DNA of 42,663 nucleotides from an uncultured Bacteroidales bacterium (GCA_900542185.1 UQMZ01000033.1:1-42663); one strand, 5' to 3'; shown: positions 1-8,040, counted from the first letter of the stretch. A program made the numbers and translations. Notes: generated from the letters alone by a model not told the origin.

Positions 1-32
1 CGTCGGCAGCGTCAGATGTGTATAAGAGACAG
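1..32 (+). other. Nextera read-1 transposase adapter (artefact)
   Basis: The first 32 bases match the Illumina Nextera read-1 adapter lacking its first T, including the 19-bp Tn5 mosaic end AGATGTGTATAAGAGACAG at 14-32. This is library DNA; genomic sequence starts at 33. Confidence 0.97.
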
Positions 33-82
33 CCCCCATCCCTCGCGAAGCCGTTTCCGTAAGGAGCTCTGCTCCCTGTCAC

Positions 83-118
83 AAAAAAATTACCGCCCGG
101 CGCAATGCGCCGAACGGT
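83..118 (-). terminator. Intrinsic terminator of rplS
   Basis: Read on the minus strand, a 12-bp stem (ACCGTTCGGCGC pairing with GCGCCGGGCGGT, two G-U pairs, 3-nt loop) at 118-92 is followed by a run of T at 89-83. It lies about 50 bases after the rplS stop codon. Confidence 0.85.
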
Positions 119-170
119 TAATTTTTCATTCAGTGTGCCGGAACCATGTCCGGCCGACTCCGGATTGCCG

Positions 171-530
171 TTATGCCTTCTTGGCGTAACGCTCCTTGAT
201 GCGAGCCTTCTTACCGGTGAGGTTGCGCAGGTAGTACAGTTTCGCACGGCGAACCTTACCCAGCTTGTTGTTAGTAATCGACTCGATGAACGGGGACTCG
301 AGGGGGAAGATACGCTCAACGCCGATACCGTCGCTGATCTTGCGCACTGTGAAACGCTTCTTGTCGCCCTGGCCGCAGATCTTGATAACCACGCCACGGT
401 ACATCTGGATACGCTCCTTGTTACCCTCCTTGATTCGGTAAGCTACCGTAATGGTATCGCCCGGTCCGAAATCGTCTACTTTCTTCTCCGGAGTGGCAAA
501 TGCCTGCTCCGCAATCTTAATCAGATCCAT
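171..530 (-). CDS. rplS: 50S ribosomal protein L19
   Basis: The 119-residue product is a full-length bacterial L19, a small protein at the interface of the ribosomal subunits. Visible family features are the N-terminal MDLIKIAEQ helix, FGPGDTITVAYRIKEG, the IQMYRGVVI strand, FTVRKISDGIGVERIFP and the basic C-terminus YYLRNLTGKKARIKERYAKK. It is a single-gene unit: a consensus promoter lies just upstream at 607-638 and a strong terminator follows. It is transcribed divergently from folP. Nothing is unusual in the sequence. Confidence 0.98.
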   Translation of the reverse strand: MDLIKIAEQAFATPEKKVDDFGPGDTITVAYRIKEGNKERIQMYRGVVIKICGQGDKKRFTVRKISDGIGVERIFPLESPFIESITNNKLGKVRRAKLYYLRNLTGKKARIKERYAKKA

Positions 531-606
531 TTTATTTAGTTGATTTAAGTTACATCGGCAATATAAACGCGCTGCAATGTCGCGCCAGAGATTACCGAAT
601 CGGCCG

Positions 607-638
607 CAAAGTTAGCGATTTTTTTTAATATGAGCAAA
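607..638 (-). promoter_or_regulatory. Bacteroidota-type promoter of rplS
   Basis: On the minus strand, TTTG (638-635) is followed after 20 bases by TAACTTTG (614-607). This matches the Bacteroidota sigma-ABfr consensus TTTG-N19-TAnnTTTG. Transcription should start near 600, giving a leader of about 70 nt before the ATG at 530. Confidence 0.75.
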
Positions 639-658
639 AAAAGCGTTAACTTCGCGCT

Positions 659-1552
659 ATGGAACGCAGCATCGACATACGCGGCCGACTTCTGTCTCTG
701 AGCCGTCCTAAGGTAATGGGCATCATCAACGTGACGCCCGACAGTTTCCACGCGGCCAGCCGGGCGGCCGGCAACGCCGCCGGCATAGCCAGACACATGC
801 TCGACGACGGCGCCGACATCCTGGATATCGGCGGCTATTCCACACGTCCCGGAGCTGCCCCCGTATCGCCCGACGAGGAATACGACCGGCTCGCCCCGGC
901 ACTGGAGGCCATACGGCGCGATTGTCCCGACGCCATCCTGTCTGTCGACACGTTCCGTGCCGACGTGGCCCGCAAGGTCGTGAACAATTTCGGCGTCGAC
1001 ATAATCAACGACATCGGCGGAGGCACCCTCGATGCCGATATGATTCCCACCGTAGCCGAACTTCGTACGCCATACGTGCTGATGCATATGCGCGGCACGC
1101 CCGCGACCATGCAGCAACTTACGCAATATGACGATGTGGCGGCCGATGTGCTCCAGGACCTCGCCTTCAAGGTGGCAGACTGCCGTCAGGCCGGAATAGC
1201 CGACGTCATTGTCGATCCCGGTTTCGGCTTCGCCAAGACCACCGACCAGAACTACCGCCTGCTGGCGGCTCTCGACCTGTTTCATTCGCTGAACTGTCCG
1301 GTATTGGCCGGCATATCGCGCAAGACCATGCTCTGGAAGCCATTGGGCATCACTCCGGCCGAGGCCGGCGACGCTACGGTGGCGGCCGACGCCTTCGCGC
1401 TGATGCTCGGCGCCGACATCATACGGGTGCACGATGTCAGGCCCGCAGCGCAGACATGCCGTCTGTTCGAACTGCTGCGGCAAAACAGCGACAACGTTTT
1501 CCCTGACCTGCGATATTCCACAAACACACATACCACAAACGCCAATGATTGA
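659..1552 (+). CDS. folP: Dihydropteroate synthase
   Basis: This cytosolic folate-pathway enzyme joins 6-hydroxymethyl-7,8-dihydropterin diphosphate to p-aminobenzoate and is the sulfonamide target. The 297-residue TIM barrel has all signatures: NVTPDSF (24-30), GADILDIGGYSTRPGA (51-66), SVDTFR (95-100), INDIGGG (116-122), MHMRGTP (142-148), DPGFGFAKT (186-194), SRK (220-222) and RVHD (256-259). The start is an ATG only a few bases after a weak -7 box (TAACTTCG, 647-654), so the mRNA may be nearly leaderless. The next gene, cdaA, starts inside its last codons, so the two are probably translationally coupled. Confidence 0.97.
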   Translation: MERSIDIRGRLLSLSRPKVMGIINVTPDSFHAASRAAGNAAGIARHMLDDGADILDIGGYSTRPGAAPVSPDEEYDRLAPALEAIRRDCPDAILSVDTFRADVARKVVNNFGVDIINDIGGGTLDADMIPTVAELRTPYVLMHMRGTPATMQQLTQYDDVAADVLQDLAFKVADCRQAGIADVIVDPGFGFAKTTDQNYRLLAALDLFHSLNCPVLAGISRKTMLWKPLGITPAEAGDATVAADAFALMLGADIIRVHDVRPAAQTCRLFELLRQNSDNVFPDLRYSTNTHTTNAND

Positions 1553-2309
1553 GTTCGGTATCAAAGACATTGTCGATATCCTGATAGTCGCCCTGCTGCT
1601 GTTCTATCTGTATCGTCTCATGAAAAACAGCGGAACGCTGTCGCTGTTCTACGGTGTGCTCGCTTTCATCGTGCTGTGGGTGGTATGCTACGAGATATTC
1701 GGCATGAGGCTGACCGGCACCATCGTCGACAAATTCATGAGCATCGGTCTCATCGTACTGGTCATCCTGTTCCAGGACCAGATTAAACGCTTCCTGATAG
1801 ACATCGGAGGGCCGGGAACCTTCAAGCATTTCACGCGCATGTTCCGGCATGAGAAAAACGAAGACAACAAGCATGCCGAGGTCATGGCGGTGGTGTACGC
1901 CTGTATGTCGATGGCCAAGTCCAAGACCGGAGCCCTGATCGTGTTCCAGCGCAAGGTACCGCTCGGCGATTACGAGAAGACGGGCGACGAGATAGACGCC
2001 GACATCAACGCCCGCCTGATAGAGAACATATTCTTCAAGAACTCGCCCCTGCACGACGGCGCCATGATTATCGCGGGCCACCGCATCGCCGCCGTGGGAT
2101 GCATCCTGCCGGTCAGCCATGACATGAACATTCCCAAGAACCTCGGGCTGCGCCATCGCGCGGCCCTGGGCATGAGCCAGGTCACCGACGCGGTGTGCGT
2201 AATAGTCAGCGAGGAAACCGGCGGAATCTCCATCGCACAGTCCGGTTCAATCAAGGTCAAGATCAGCGTAACCGAGCTGGAACACATCCTTTCCACGGCC
2301 CTGAACTGA
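1545..2309 (+). CDS. cdaA: Diadenylate cyclase CdaA (c-di-AMP synthase)
   Basis: The 254-residue membrane enzyme makes cyclic di-AMP from two ATP. Three hydrophobic N-terminal segments (about 9-26, 35-53, 65-78) anchor a DisA_N catalytic domain (about 100-245) carrying the diagnostic DGA (171-173) and GLRHRAA (201-207) motifs. I chose the ATG at 1545 because the protein then begins MIEFGIKDIVDI as in the family; a longer open frame upstream lies entirely inside folP. It overlaps the folP stop by 8 bases. The folP-cdaA order is, to my knowledge, common in Bacteroidales. No regulator (CdaR) or c-di-AMP phosphodiesterase is nearby. Confidence 0.95.
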   Translation: MIEFGIKDIVDILIVALLLFYLYRLMKNSGTLSLFYGVLAFIVLWVVCYEIFGMRLTGTIVDKFMSIGLIVLVILFQDQIKRFLIDIGGPGTFKHFTRMFRHEKNEDNKHAEVMAVVYACMSMAKSKTGALIVFQRKVPLGDYEKTGDEIDADINARLIENIFFKNSPLHDGAMIIAGHRIAAVGCILPVSHDMNIPKNLGLRHRAALGMSQVTDAVCVIVSEETGGISIAQSGSIKVKISVTELEHILSTALN

Positions 2310-2364
2310 TACGCTCTTCACATTGCCATGACAATACAACCACGTTTGGCGCGTTTATGATAAT

Positions 2365-3399
2365 GTGAGCAGGATTTCAAGGCATATATTCGCTATCGCA
2401 GCGGCGGCCGCAACGGTTGTCGCCGCTCCCTCGCATGCCGAAAATTCCAACACAGCCTATAACTTCCTGGACATTCCGACCTCGGCCCATGTATACGCAT
2501 TGGGAGGCAACAACATCACCATAATCGACGAGGACGTGTCGCTGTCCGACCAGAATCCGGCCCTTATAGGCCCGGAACTGGAGAAGCAGGTGGAATTCAA
2601 CTACATGCTGTATATGGCGTCGGGCAATTTCGCAGGGCTCCGCTACGGCATGGGCGTGGGCGAGCACAGCGCGTTTGCCGTAGGACTGCGCTACCTGAAT
2701 TACGGCAAATTCGACGGCTACGACGAGTTCGGCACTCCGACCGGAGCCTTCACTCCGTCCGACCTGATCATAGAGGGCACCTATTCGCGCGACATAACCG
2801 AACGCTGGCGCGGAGGAGCCAACCTCAAGATGGCCTATTCGTCGTACGAAAACTACAAGGCATTCGCCCTGGCCGCAGACTTAGGCGTCAATTACTATGA
2901 CCCTGACCATGACCTGAGTTTCTCCATCATGCTCCGCAACATGGGAGGCCAGGTCAAACGGTTCACCGACCGTTACGCCCGTCTGCCGTTCGACATACAG
3001 CTCGGATACATGCAGGCTCTTGGCCGCACGCCGTTGCAGATCAGCATCACGGCCAACAATCTGGTGCGCTGGCGCATACCTTACTACAGCTATTCGTCGG
3101 ACGGTGACGCACTAAAGATAAAGAACGGATTTTTCACCAACTTTTTCCGCCATCTCATATTCGGACTGCAATATCAGGCCAACGAGAAATTCTACGCCGC
3201 GCTTGCCTACAATTATCGCGTGGCCTCCGACATGAGCACTTTCGGCCGCAACATATTGAGCGGTTTCTCGCTCGGCATCGGCTTCAGGGTCAAGGGCTTC
3301 AAGGCCGATGTAGCATACGCGATGCCTCACAAGTCCGGATCCTCGCTGGTGCTCAACCTCTCCTACACCATCCCTTCGCTCGTTTACGACGAGGAATAA
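2365..3399 (+). CDS. porQ: Type IX secretion system protein PorQ-like
   Basis: This is a predicted outer-membrane beta-barrel of 344 residues. A signal peptide ends near APSHA (about residue 25), followed by the PorQ/PorV-family opening: YNFLDIPTSAHVYALGG, NITIIDEDVSLSDQNPAL and later GLRYLNYGKF. PorQ-type proteins belong to the T9SS/attachment complex that processes secreted CTD proteins; assignment within the PorV/PorQ/PorP barrel group is from remembered similarity. The start is a GTG, because the nearest ATG (2363) runs straight into a stop. It lies 55 bases after cdaA, so it may share that transcript. No other T9SS gene is in the window. Confidence 0.85.
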   Translation: MSRISRHIFAIAAAAATVVAAPSHAENSNTAYNFLDIPTSAHVYALGGNNITIIDEDVSLSDQNPALIGPELEKQVEFNYMLYMASGNFAGLRYGMGVGEHSAFAVGLRYLNYGKFDGYDEFGTPTGAFTPSDLIIEGTYSRDITERWRGGANLKMAYSSYENYKAFALAADLGVNYYDPDHDLSFSIMLRNMGGQVKRFTDRYARLPFDIQLGYMQALGRTPLQISITANNLVRWRIPYYSYSSDGDALKIKNGFFTNFFRHLIFGLQYQANEKFYAALAYNYRVASDMSTFGRNILSGFSLGIGFRVKGFKADVAYAMPHKSGSSLVLNLSYTIPSLVYDEE

Positions 3400-3485
3400 A
3401 GCGGCACCCCTTTTGTCCCGCCTTGAGCCTCGCGAAAGCTCCGTCCCCGTGTTTAATATTTTTAACTATAATTAATGCACCGTTT

Positions 3486-3517
3486 GTTGGCTAATTCGTT
3501 ATAACATTATAATTTTG
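3486..3517 (+). promoter_or_regulatory. Promoter of the TonB-C protein gene
   Basis: GTTG at 3486-3489, then 20 bases, then TAATTTTG at 3510-3517, which fits the Bacteroidota consensus. It predicts a start near 3524 and a leader of about 75 nt before the ATG at 3598. Confidence 0.7.
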
Positions 3518-3597
3518 CATAGAGTTGGTCGCGACTTCCCCGGAAGCCGGGCCGGTTCAACTATTTCGAACACATTTCCTAATTTAAGGAAGTTTTT

Positions 3598-4041
3598 ATG
3601 GTAAGACTTTTACTTCATACCTCATTATTAATCAGCTTATTATTGACAACAGGCCTGACAGCCAAGGCCCAGACATGCCGTGTAAACATCGGTTCCAGCG
3701 CCTCGGGAGCGCAGAGCTACATGGAGGTGTATGAATACGATTATGTCACCGACAAGCCATCATTTCCCGGCGGCGACCGCAACCTGATGACATTCATCAA
3801 CGCCACGCGCAATTACCCTCTTGACGCTTACCGCAAGGGCATTCAGGGACGCGTCACCTGCTCGTTCGTAGTCAACACCGACGGCTCCGTCAGCCATATC
3901 TCAGTGCTGCGGGGTGTCAACCCGGCCCTCAACAAGGAAGCTATCCGCGTACTTAGCAAGATGCCTGAATGGACACCCGGCAGAATGGACGGAAAGCCGG
4001 TGCCAGTCCGTGTGGTATGGTCGGTACCGTTCCGAAAATAA
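3598..4041 (+). CDS. Secreted TonB C-terminal-domain protein
   Basis: A 147-residue protein with an N-terminal signal peptide (cleavage likely after TAKAQ, about residue 25) and a C-terminal TonB-like domain (about 50-146): PSFPGGDRNLMTFI, YPLDAYRKGIQGRVTCSF, VNTDGSVSHISVLRG, LNKEAIRVLSKMPEWTPG and KPVPVRV. The domain is typical of Bacteroidota TonB energy transducers, but the usual N-terminal membrane anchor and Pro-rich linker are missing. It therefore looks like a free periplasmic TonB-C module, not a complete TonB. It has its own promoter and a strong terminator. No TonB-dependent receptor or ExbBD is adjacent, so its partner is unknown. Confidence 0.88.
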   Translation: MVRLLLHTSLLISLLLTTGLTAKAQTCRVNIGSSASGAQSYMEVYEYDYVTDKPSFPGGDRNLMTFINATRNYPLDAYRKGIQGRVTCSFVVNTDGSVSHISVLRGVNPALNKEAIRVLSKMPEWTPGRMDGKPVPVRVVWSVPFRK

Positions 4042-4054
4042 TCAGACATTACAA

Positions 4055-4098
4055 ATAAAAATAAAGAAGACACCCGCGGGTGTCTTCTTTATTTTTAT
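4055..4098. terminator. Bidirectional terminator between convergent genes
   Basis: A perfect 44-bp palindrome centred at 4076.5 has a GC core (CACCCGCGGGTG) flanked by A- and T-rich arms, giving a U-tract on either strand. It separates the TonB-C gene from the convergent minus-strand cluster and should terminate both. Confidence 0.9.
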
Positions 4099-4108
4099 AA
4101 TGAGTACC

Positions 4109-5170
4109 TTATTCCTGTTCCGGCTTTGAATCTTCAGGCTTAATCGCGGCCCCCTCCTGCTCCGAGGCCTTGGCTTCCGCCTCGGCCTGCGCGTCGATGT
4201 CGGCTTTGCTCTTCCCGCCGAAGGTCCAGATGGCCGAGACATTGAACGTGATGGCCGAATGGCCGCCGTAGCCGGGTATGAACCAGGGGCTGCTGATACG
4301 CAACGCCTCCAAGCCGTCGGGCAGCCCGTCGGGTTTCGCTTTTCCGATGCTGAACGGAACGCGCCAGCGCACGTTCCAGCCTAAAGAGAATCCGCCCGCT
4401 ATCTTGACCTTGATGCCGGCCAATACCTCGCCCCAGAATGCCGTGGAGCGCATACCCGTCAGGTTGAATTTCTGCGATTCCTGCCAATAGTCCGAATTTA
4501 CCGTCACGTTACGGGCCGACCAGCCGAAATTAGACATACCGGCACGTAGGCCGAGATACAGCTGGTAATCGGGATTGCTCTTGTACAGGAAGTTATAGTT
4601 AACACCAAGCTTACAGTAGAAGCTGGGTGACACCTTGTATGTGAAGTTCTTGTTCTCAGGCGTTGCGTCTGCATATCCGATACCCGCCTCCACAACGGGA
4701 AACAGCCAGTTCCACAACGACACGTCGGCCCATACGTCGTATGACCCGAATTTCTGGCCGAAAGCCATCATAATGGCGTCGGCGAAATTCACTCCGACCG
4801 ATACTCCGTTGAATTTAGGATAGATCGGTTTCGACTTGGGCTTGGTCACGGTGTCGAGAGTGGCCAGAAACAACACCGGCTCGTCAAGCAGCTCGCCGTG
4901 CTTGTCATAATAATGCAGCACCGGCTCGCGCTTCTCGTCGTCCACATCCACGGGAGTGATCTTGCGCACGGGACGATGACGGCCCGGGGCTTGATTCAGC
5001 ACCGAATCGATACGCGCCGATTCCGTCTGAACCGAATCGGCCTGCACTGTCAGGGCCGGTATGGAATCGGTCGGAACATCTTCCGTCTGAGCCGAAGCCG
5101 ATAACACTGCACAGGCCATGGTCCACAGCATCGCTACGACGGTCAGAATACGCGTTCTCGCCGATTTCAT
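4109..5170 (-). CDS. DUF6048-like probable outer-membrane protein
   Basis: This 353-residue protein has a signal peptide (about 1-28, ending SASAQ) and a low-complexity Asp/Ser/Val-rich segment (28-75). An aromatic beta-rich region (about 110-335) follows, with PIYPKFNGVSVGVNFADAI, WADVSLWNWLFPVVEAGIGY, PSFYCKLGVNYNFLY and LGLRAGMSNFGW, resembling a small outer-membrane barrel. The C-terminal tail (about 318-353) is highly charged (KSKADIDAQAEAEAKASEQE). I recognise it as DUF6048-like from memory; function is unknown. Its ATG overlaps the stop of the upstream lipoprotein gene by four bases (ATGA), so the two are co-translated. It is the last gene of a GT2-lipoprotein-DUF6048 unit. Confidence 0.8.
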   Translation of the reverse strand: MKSARTRILTVVAMLWTMACAVLSASAQTEDVPTDSIPALTVQADSVQTESARIDSVLNQAPGRHRPVRKITPVDVDDEKREPVLHYYDKHGELLDEPVLFLATLDTVTKPKSKPIYPKFNGVSVGVNFADAIMMAFGQKFGSYDVWADVSLWNWLFPVVEAGIGYADATPENKNFTYKVSPSFYCKLGVNYNFLYKSNPDYQLYLGLRAGMSNFGWSARNVTVNSDYWQESQKFNLTGMRSTAFWGEVLAGIKVKIAGGFSLGWNVRWRVPFSIGKAKPDGLPDGLEALRISSPWFIPGYGGHSAITFNVSAIWTFGGKSKADIDAQAEAEAKASEQEGAAIKPEDSKPEQE

Positions 5171-5661
5171 TGTTCCTCCCCTCCTTCCTCCTCAGGCTCG
5201 TGATGCAGGTATATCACGAGGTTGCTGACATTCTTGTTGGTTATCTCGCCGTTGGGGCATGTGATGGAGTCGATGAAGGGTCCGGTGGTGGTGATGCTTT
5301 TCATCCTGTACACCAGGCTGACACCACACTCGGCCGAGACGAACTGCGGAGCGCGCTCGTAGACGAATGTGGCGGTGTCGCGGGCTTCGTTCACGCGCGT
5401 ATGCTCGAACACGTATATCGTGGTGTCTTGATCCACTCGGAAAGGAAGATACAGCTGCTGGGTCTGTCCGCCATCCCACAGCACAGAGTCGTTGGGCGTC
5501 CCGAGACCATAGACTTTAAGCGAGTCCATGCCGCAGTCCACCGGCACCGAATCCTGCACATAGCGGAACTTGGCCAACGGCAGCGAGTTCTGGTTCTCGT
5601 AGCATTCGGACCCGCAGGCGCCAAGCACCAGCAGCGCCGGTAACGCCAATATGTACCTCAT
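5167..5661 (-). CDS. DUF6452-like lipoprotein
   Basis: The 164-residue product has a short lipoprotein signal with lipobox LGAC (lipidated Cys16). A DUF6452-like body follows: LPLAKFRYV, DSLKVYGLG, LYLPFRVDQDTTIYVF, DTATFVYERAPQFVSAECGVSLVYRM and a final NVSNLVIYLHHEPEEE. Its function is unknown. I set the start at the ATG at 5661, which begins the signal peptide. The frame is open much further upstream, but that part is antisense to, and fully inside, the glycosyltransferase gene. It starts five bases after the glycosyltransferase stop and overlaps the next gene by four bases. I infer a cell-envelope role from location and signal only. Confidence 0.85.
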   Translation of the reverse strand: MRYILALPALLVLGACGSECYENQNSLPLAKFRYVQDSVPVDCGMDSLKVYGLGTPNDSVLWDGGQTQQLYLPFRVDQDTTIYVFEHTRVNEARDTATFVYERAPQFVSAECGVSLVYRMKSITTTGPFIDSITCPNGEITNKNVSNLVIYLHHEPEEEGGEEQ

Positions 5662-5666
5662 CCGCT

Positions 5667-6617
5667 TCAAAACTCCTCGGCTATCAGGTAATTGCGGCGC
5701 TCGACCGAGTTTCGCGTTATCAGCTCGCCGATGAATCCGGTACAGAAGAACTGCACGCCCAACACCATGAACGTCAGCGACAGATAGAAGTACACCGACT
5801 TGGTGAGGTAGAACACGAACGTATCCGAATTCATGGCCACTATCTTGAGTATCAGCACCGTCACCACGGCAATGAACCCGATCAGGAACATCAGCGACCC
5901 CAACAGGCCGAAAAAGTGCATGGGCTTGATGCCGAACTTGGTCTGGAACCACAGGGACGCGAGGTCGAGGTATCCGTTCACGAACCGGTCGAGGCCGAAC
6001 TTGCTGACGCCGTATTTGCGGGCCTGGTGATGCACCACCTTCTCGCCGATCTTGCCGTAGCCGGCGTTCTTGGCCAGATAGGGAATGTAACGGTGCATGT
6101 CGCCGTACACCTCGATGTGCTTCACCACATCGCGCTTGTATGCCTTCAGGCCGCAGTTGAAGTCGTGCAGGTTGTGTATGCCCGACACCTTGCGGGCCGT
6201 GGCGTTGAACAGCTTGGTGGGAATGGTTTTCGACAGCGGGTCGTAACGCTTCTTCTTCCAGCCCGACACCAGGTCGTAGCCTTCTTCCGTTATCATGCGG
6301 TACAGCTCCGGTATCTCGTCGGGCGAGTCCTGCAGGTCGGCGTCCATCGTGATCACCACGTCGCCCTTGGCGCGGGCGAAGCCGGTGTCCAGCGCCGGAC
6401 TCTTGCCATAGTTGCGGCTGAACGACACGCAATGTATATATGGATTGGAGGCCTGCAGTCCGCGGATCACTTCCATCGAGTTGTCGCGCGAACCGTCGTT
6501 GATGAACAGGATTTCGTAGCTGAAATTATTCTCGTTCATCACGCGCTCTATCCACGATGCCAGCTCCGGGAGAGACTCGGCCTCGTTGTATAATGGGATC
6601 ACTACCGATATGTCCAT
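5667..6617 (-). CDS. Membrane-anchored GT2 glycosyltransferase (DPM1/GtrB type)
   Basis: A 316-residue family-2 glycosyltransferase of the polyprenyl-phosphate sugar synthase type. The GT-A domain (1-225) shows ISVVIPLYNEAESLPEL, INDGSRDNS, FSRNYGKSPALDTGF and the metal-binding DADLQDSPDEIPEL. Two C-terminal transmembrane helices (about 232-258 and 266-293) follow. Enzymes of this kind transfer a sugar from a nucleotide donor to a lipid phosphate on the cytosolic face of the membrane; the sugar cannot be read from sequence. It heads the cluster that continues with the DUF6452-like lipoprotein and the DUF6048-like protein. Confidence 0.92.
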   Translation of the reverse strand: MDISVVIPLYNEAESLPELASWIERVMNENNFSYEILFINDGSRDNSMEVIRGLQASNPYIHCVSFSRNYGKSPALDTGFARAKGDVVITMDADLQDSPDEIPELYRMITEEGYDLVSGWKKKRYDPLSKTIPTKLFNATARKVSGIHNLHDFNCGLKAYKRDVVKHIEVYGDMHRYIPYLAKNAGYGKIGEKVVHHQARKYGVSKFGLDRFVNGYLDLASLWFQTKFGIKPMHFFGLLGSLMFLIGFIAVVTVLILKIVAMNSDTFVFYLTKSVYFYLSLTFMVLGVQFFCTGFIGELITRNSVERRNYLIAEEF

Positions 6618-6671
6618 GTCTTGTGTGTATTGGTTGGAGAGGTTATATATATTGCGGAGAGGTTTATGTTA

Positions 6672-7670
6672 TCAGAATATCATGTCCGCTTCCTTGAACA
6701 GGATCCGGTCGGAGGCAATGTCGTTGCTTACGGTGGTCAGCATGTCGCCCATCAGCACGCCGTTGATGCCGCCGTGCAGCAGGCGCACCATCGACCCGTG
6801 GCTGAGGCGCATCCGGCCTCCGGCGAAGCGTATCGACTTGTCCGGCAGGATGAAACGCCACGTGGCGGCAGTGCGGATTATCTCCTCCTCGCTTATCAGC
6901 GGAGTGTTTTCCAGCGGTGTGCCGGGGATGGGGTTAAGTATGTTCATCGGCACGGAGTCCACACCTAATTCGGCCAGTTCAAAGGCCAAGTCCAGACGCT
7001 GAGACATACTCTCGCCCATGCCGATGATGCCGCCGCTGCACACCTGCATGCCGGCCTTGCGGGCGGCACGTATCGTAGCCTTCTTGTCATCGGGCGTATG
7101 GGTGGTGCATAGTGTCGAAAAAAAATCACGCGAGGTCTCCATGTTGCAATGATAACGTTTCACGCCGGCAGCGGCCAGCCGTTGCAGCTGCGCTTCGGTC
7201 AATAGCCCCATCGACGCACATAGATAAAGCCCGGTTTCGGCCGTCAGCTTGCGGTAAGTCTCGCAGAAACGGTCCACATCGGCGTCCGACAGCGCGCGCC
7301 CCGACGTCACCAGACTGAACCGGCGTATTCCCTCGCGGGCGTTGACGCGACCGGCTGCAAGAATCGACTCATCGTCAAGATGCTCGTAGGTGTTGCATCC
7401 CGTGTGGTGGCGCACAGCCTGCGCACACCACTTGCAGTCCTCGCCGCACAGGCCCGAGCGCGCATTCACTATGCTGCACGAGTCCACGTTGCGGCCCACT
7501 AATTTGGTGCTGATGTAATCCGCCCCGTCGCACAGCGCGTCTATGTCCGGAGTCCCCGCCAGTTCCATCGCCTCCTCGCGGCTGATATATGCATTAGGAG
7601 CATACCGCATCTCGCGATGGCCCTCACGCACATCGCGCACTATACGCTCCGACAGTTCCTGTATATTCAT
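6672..7670 (-). CDS. bioB: Biotin synthase
   Basis: This radical-SAM enzyme inserts sulfur into dethiobiotin, the last step of biotin synthesis. The 332-residue protein has the radical-SAM cluster motif C75-x3-C79-x2-C82 in SGLCGEDCKWCAQ, then RRFSLVTSGR, LCASMGLLT, RYHCNMETS (YNHNLDTS in many orthologues), CSGGIIGMGES, LNPIPGTPLE and IRFAGGRMRLS, which supplies the Arg of the auxiliary cluster. The deviation in the N-x-[DE]-T-S motif is a variant, not a loss. No other bio gene is nearby. The leader region is unusual: it contains a 36-bp tandem repeat array starting three bases before the ATG. Confidence 0.95.
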   Translation of the reverse strand: MNIQELSERIVRDVREGHREMRYAPNAYISREEAMELAGTPDIDALCDGADYISTKLVGRNVDSCSIVNARSGLCGEDCKWCAQAVRHHTGCNTYEHLDDESILAAGRVNAREGIRRFSLVTSGRALSDADVDRFCETYRKLTAETGLYLCASMGLLTEAQLQRLAAAGVKRYHCNMETSRDFFSTLCTTHTPDDKKATIRAARKAGMQVCSGGIIGMGESMSQRLDLAFELAELGVDSVPMNILNPIPGTPLENTPLISEEEIIRTAATWRFILPDKSIRFAGGRMRLSHGSMVRLLHGGINGVLMGDMLTTVSNDIASDRILFKEADMIF

Positions 7671-7673
7671 CTG

Positions 7674-7852
7674 TTTATGTCAAGCCATCTTTTCAAGACG
7701 ACACTTGATTTTATGTCAAGCCATCTTTTCAAGACGACACCTGATTTTATGTCAAGCCATCTTTTCAAGACGACATCTGATTTTATGTCAAGCTATCTTT
7801 CAGAGACGGTTCCTGGTTTATGCCAAACCGTCTTTAGAGACAGCTCATGATT
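7674..7852. repeat. 36-bp tandem repeat array (about five units) upstream of bioB
   Basis: Units start at 7674, 7710, 7746, 7782 and 7817. The first three are nearly identical 36-mers beginning TTTATGTCAAGCCATCTTTT; units 4 (35 bp) and 5 are diverged. There are no spacers. Because 36 is a multiple of three, frames stay open: the plus strand repeats MSSHLFKTT and the minus strand repeats LKRWLDIKS, so an open frame here is not evidence of coding. A possible minus-strand -7 box (TAATTTTG, 7873-7866) lacks a matching -33 box. If used, the array would be the bioB leader. Confidence 0.9.
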
Positions 7853-7891
7853 TCAATTCCAACCACAAAATTACAAATTTTTACTGAATTA

Positions 7892-7923
7892 TTTGGTAGT
7901 TTCAAAATATACTTGTAATTTTG
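7892..7923 (+). promoter_or_regulatory. Promoter of tRNA-Lys
   Basis: TTTG at 7892-7895, 20 bases, then TAATTTTG at 7916-7923. It predicts transcription from about 7930, some 38 nt before the mature tRNA. Confidence 0.75.
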
Positions 7924-7967
7924 CAACGCTTTTGAGGGCAGAAACGCCCTGGAGCGACATATTTTGG

Positions 7968-8040
7968 GATTCGCTAGCTCAGCTGGTAGAGCACAACACT
8001 TTTAATGTTGGGGTCGTGGGTTCGAGCCCCACGCGGATCA
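7968..8040 (+). tRNA. tRNA-Lys (anticodon UUU)
   Basis: The 73-nt cloverleaf folds fully: acceptor GATTCGC with GCGGATC (one G-U), D-arm GCTC/GAGC, anticodon stem CAACA/TGTTG with loop CTTTTAA (anticodon TTT), a 5-nt variable loop, and T-arm GTGGG/CCCAC with loop TTCGAGC. The discriminator is A; CCA is not encoded. Its 3' end is the apparent integration target for the island to the right. Confidence 0.95.

Noticed and set aside
545..2156. Long minus-strand frames opposite folP and cdaA
   Set aside because: GC-rich codon shadows with no family features; folP and cdaA carry all expected motifs on the plus strand.
5662..6432. N-terminal extension of the DUF6452-like gene to 421 residues
   Set aside because: The extra part is Arg/Gly/His-rich shadow sequence lying wholly inside the GT2 gene; the real start has a lipoprotein signal.
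7674..7852. 36-bp repeats as a CRISPR array
   Set aside because: The units are directly adjacent with no spacers between them, and no cas gene is present.
7674..7852. TTGACA words in the 36-bp repeats as promoter -35 boxes
   Set aside because: Bacteroidota use TTTG/TAnnTTTG promoters, and no matching downstream box is present.
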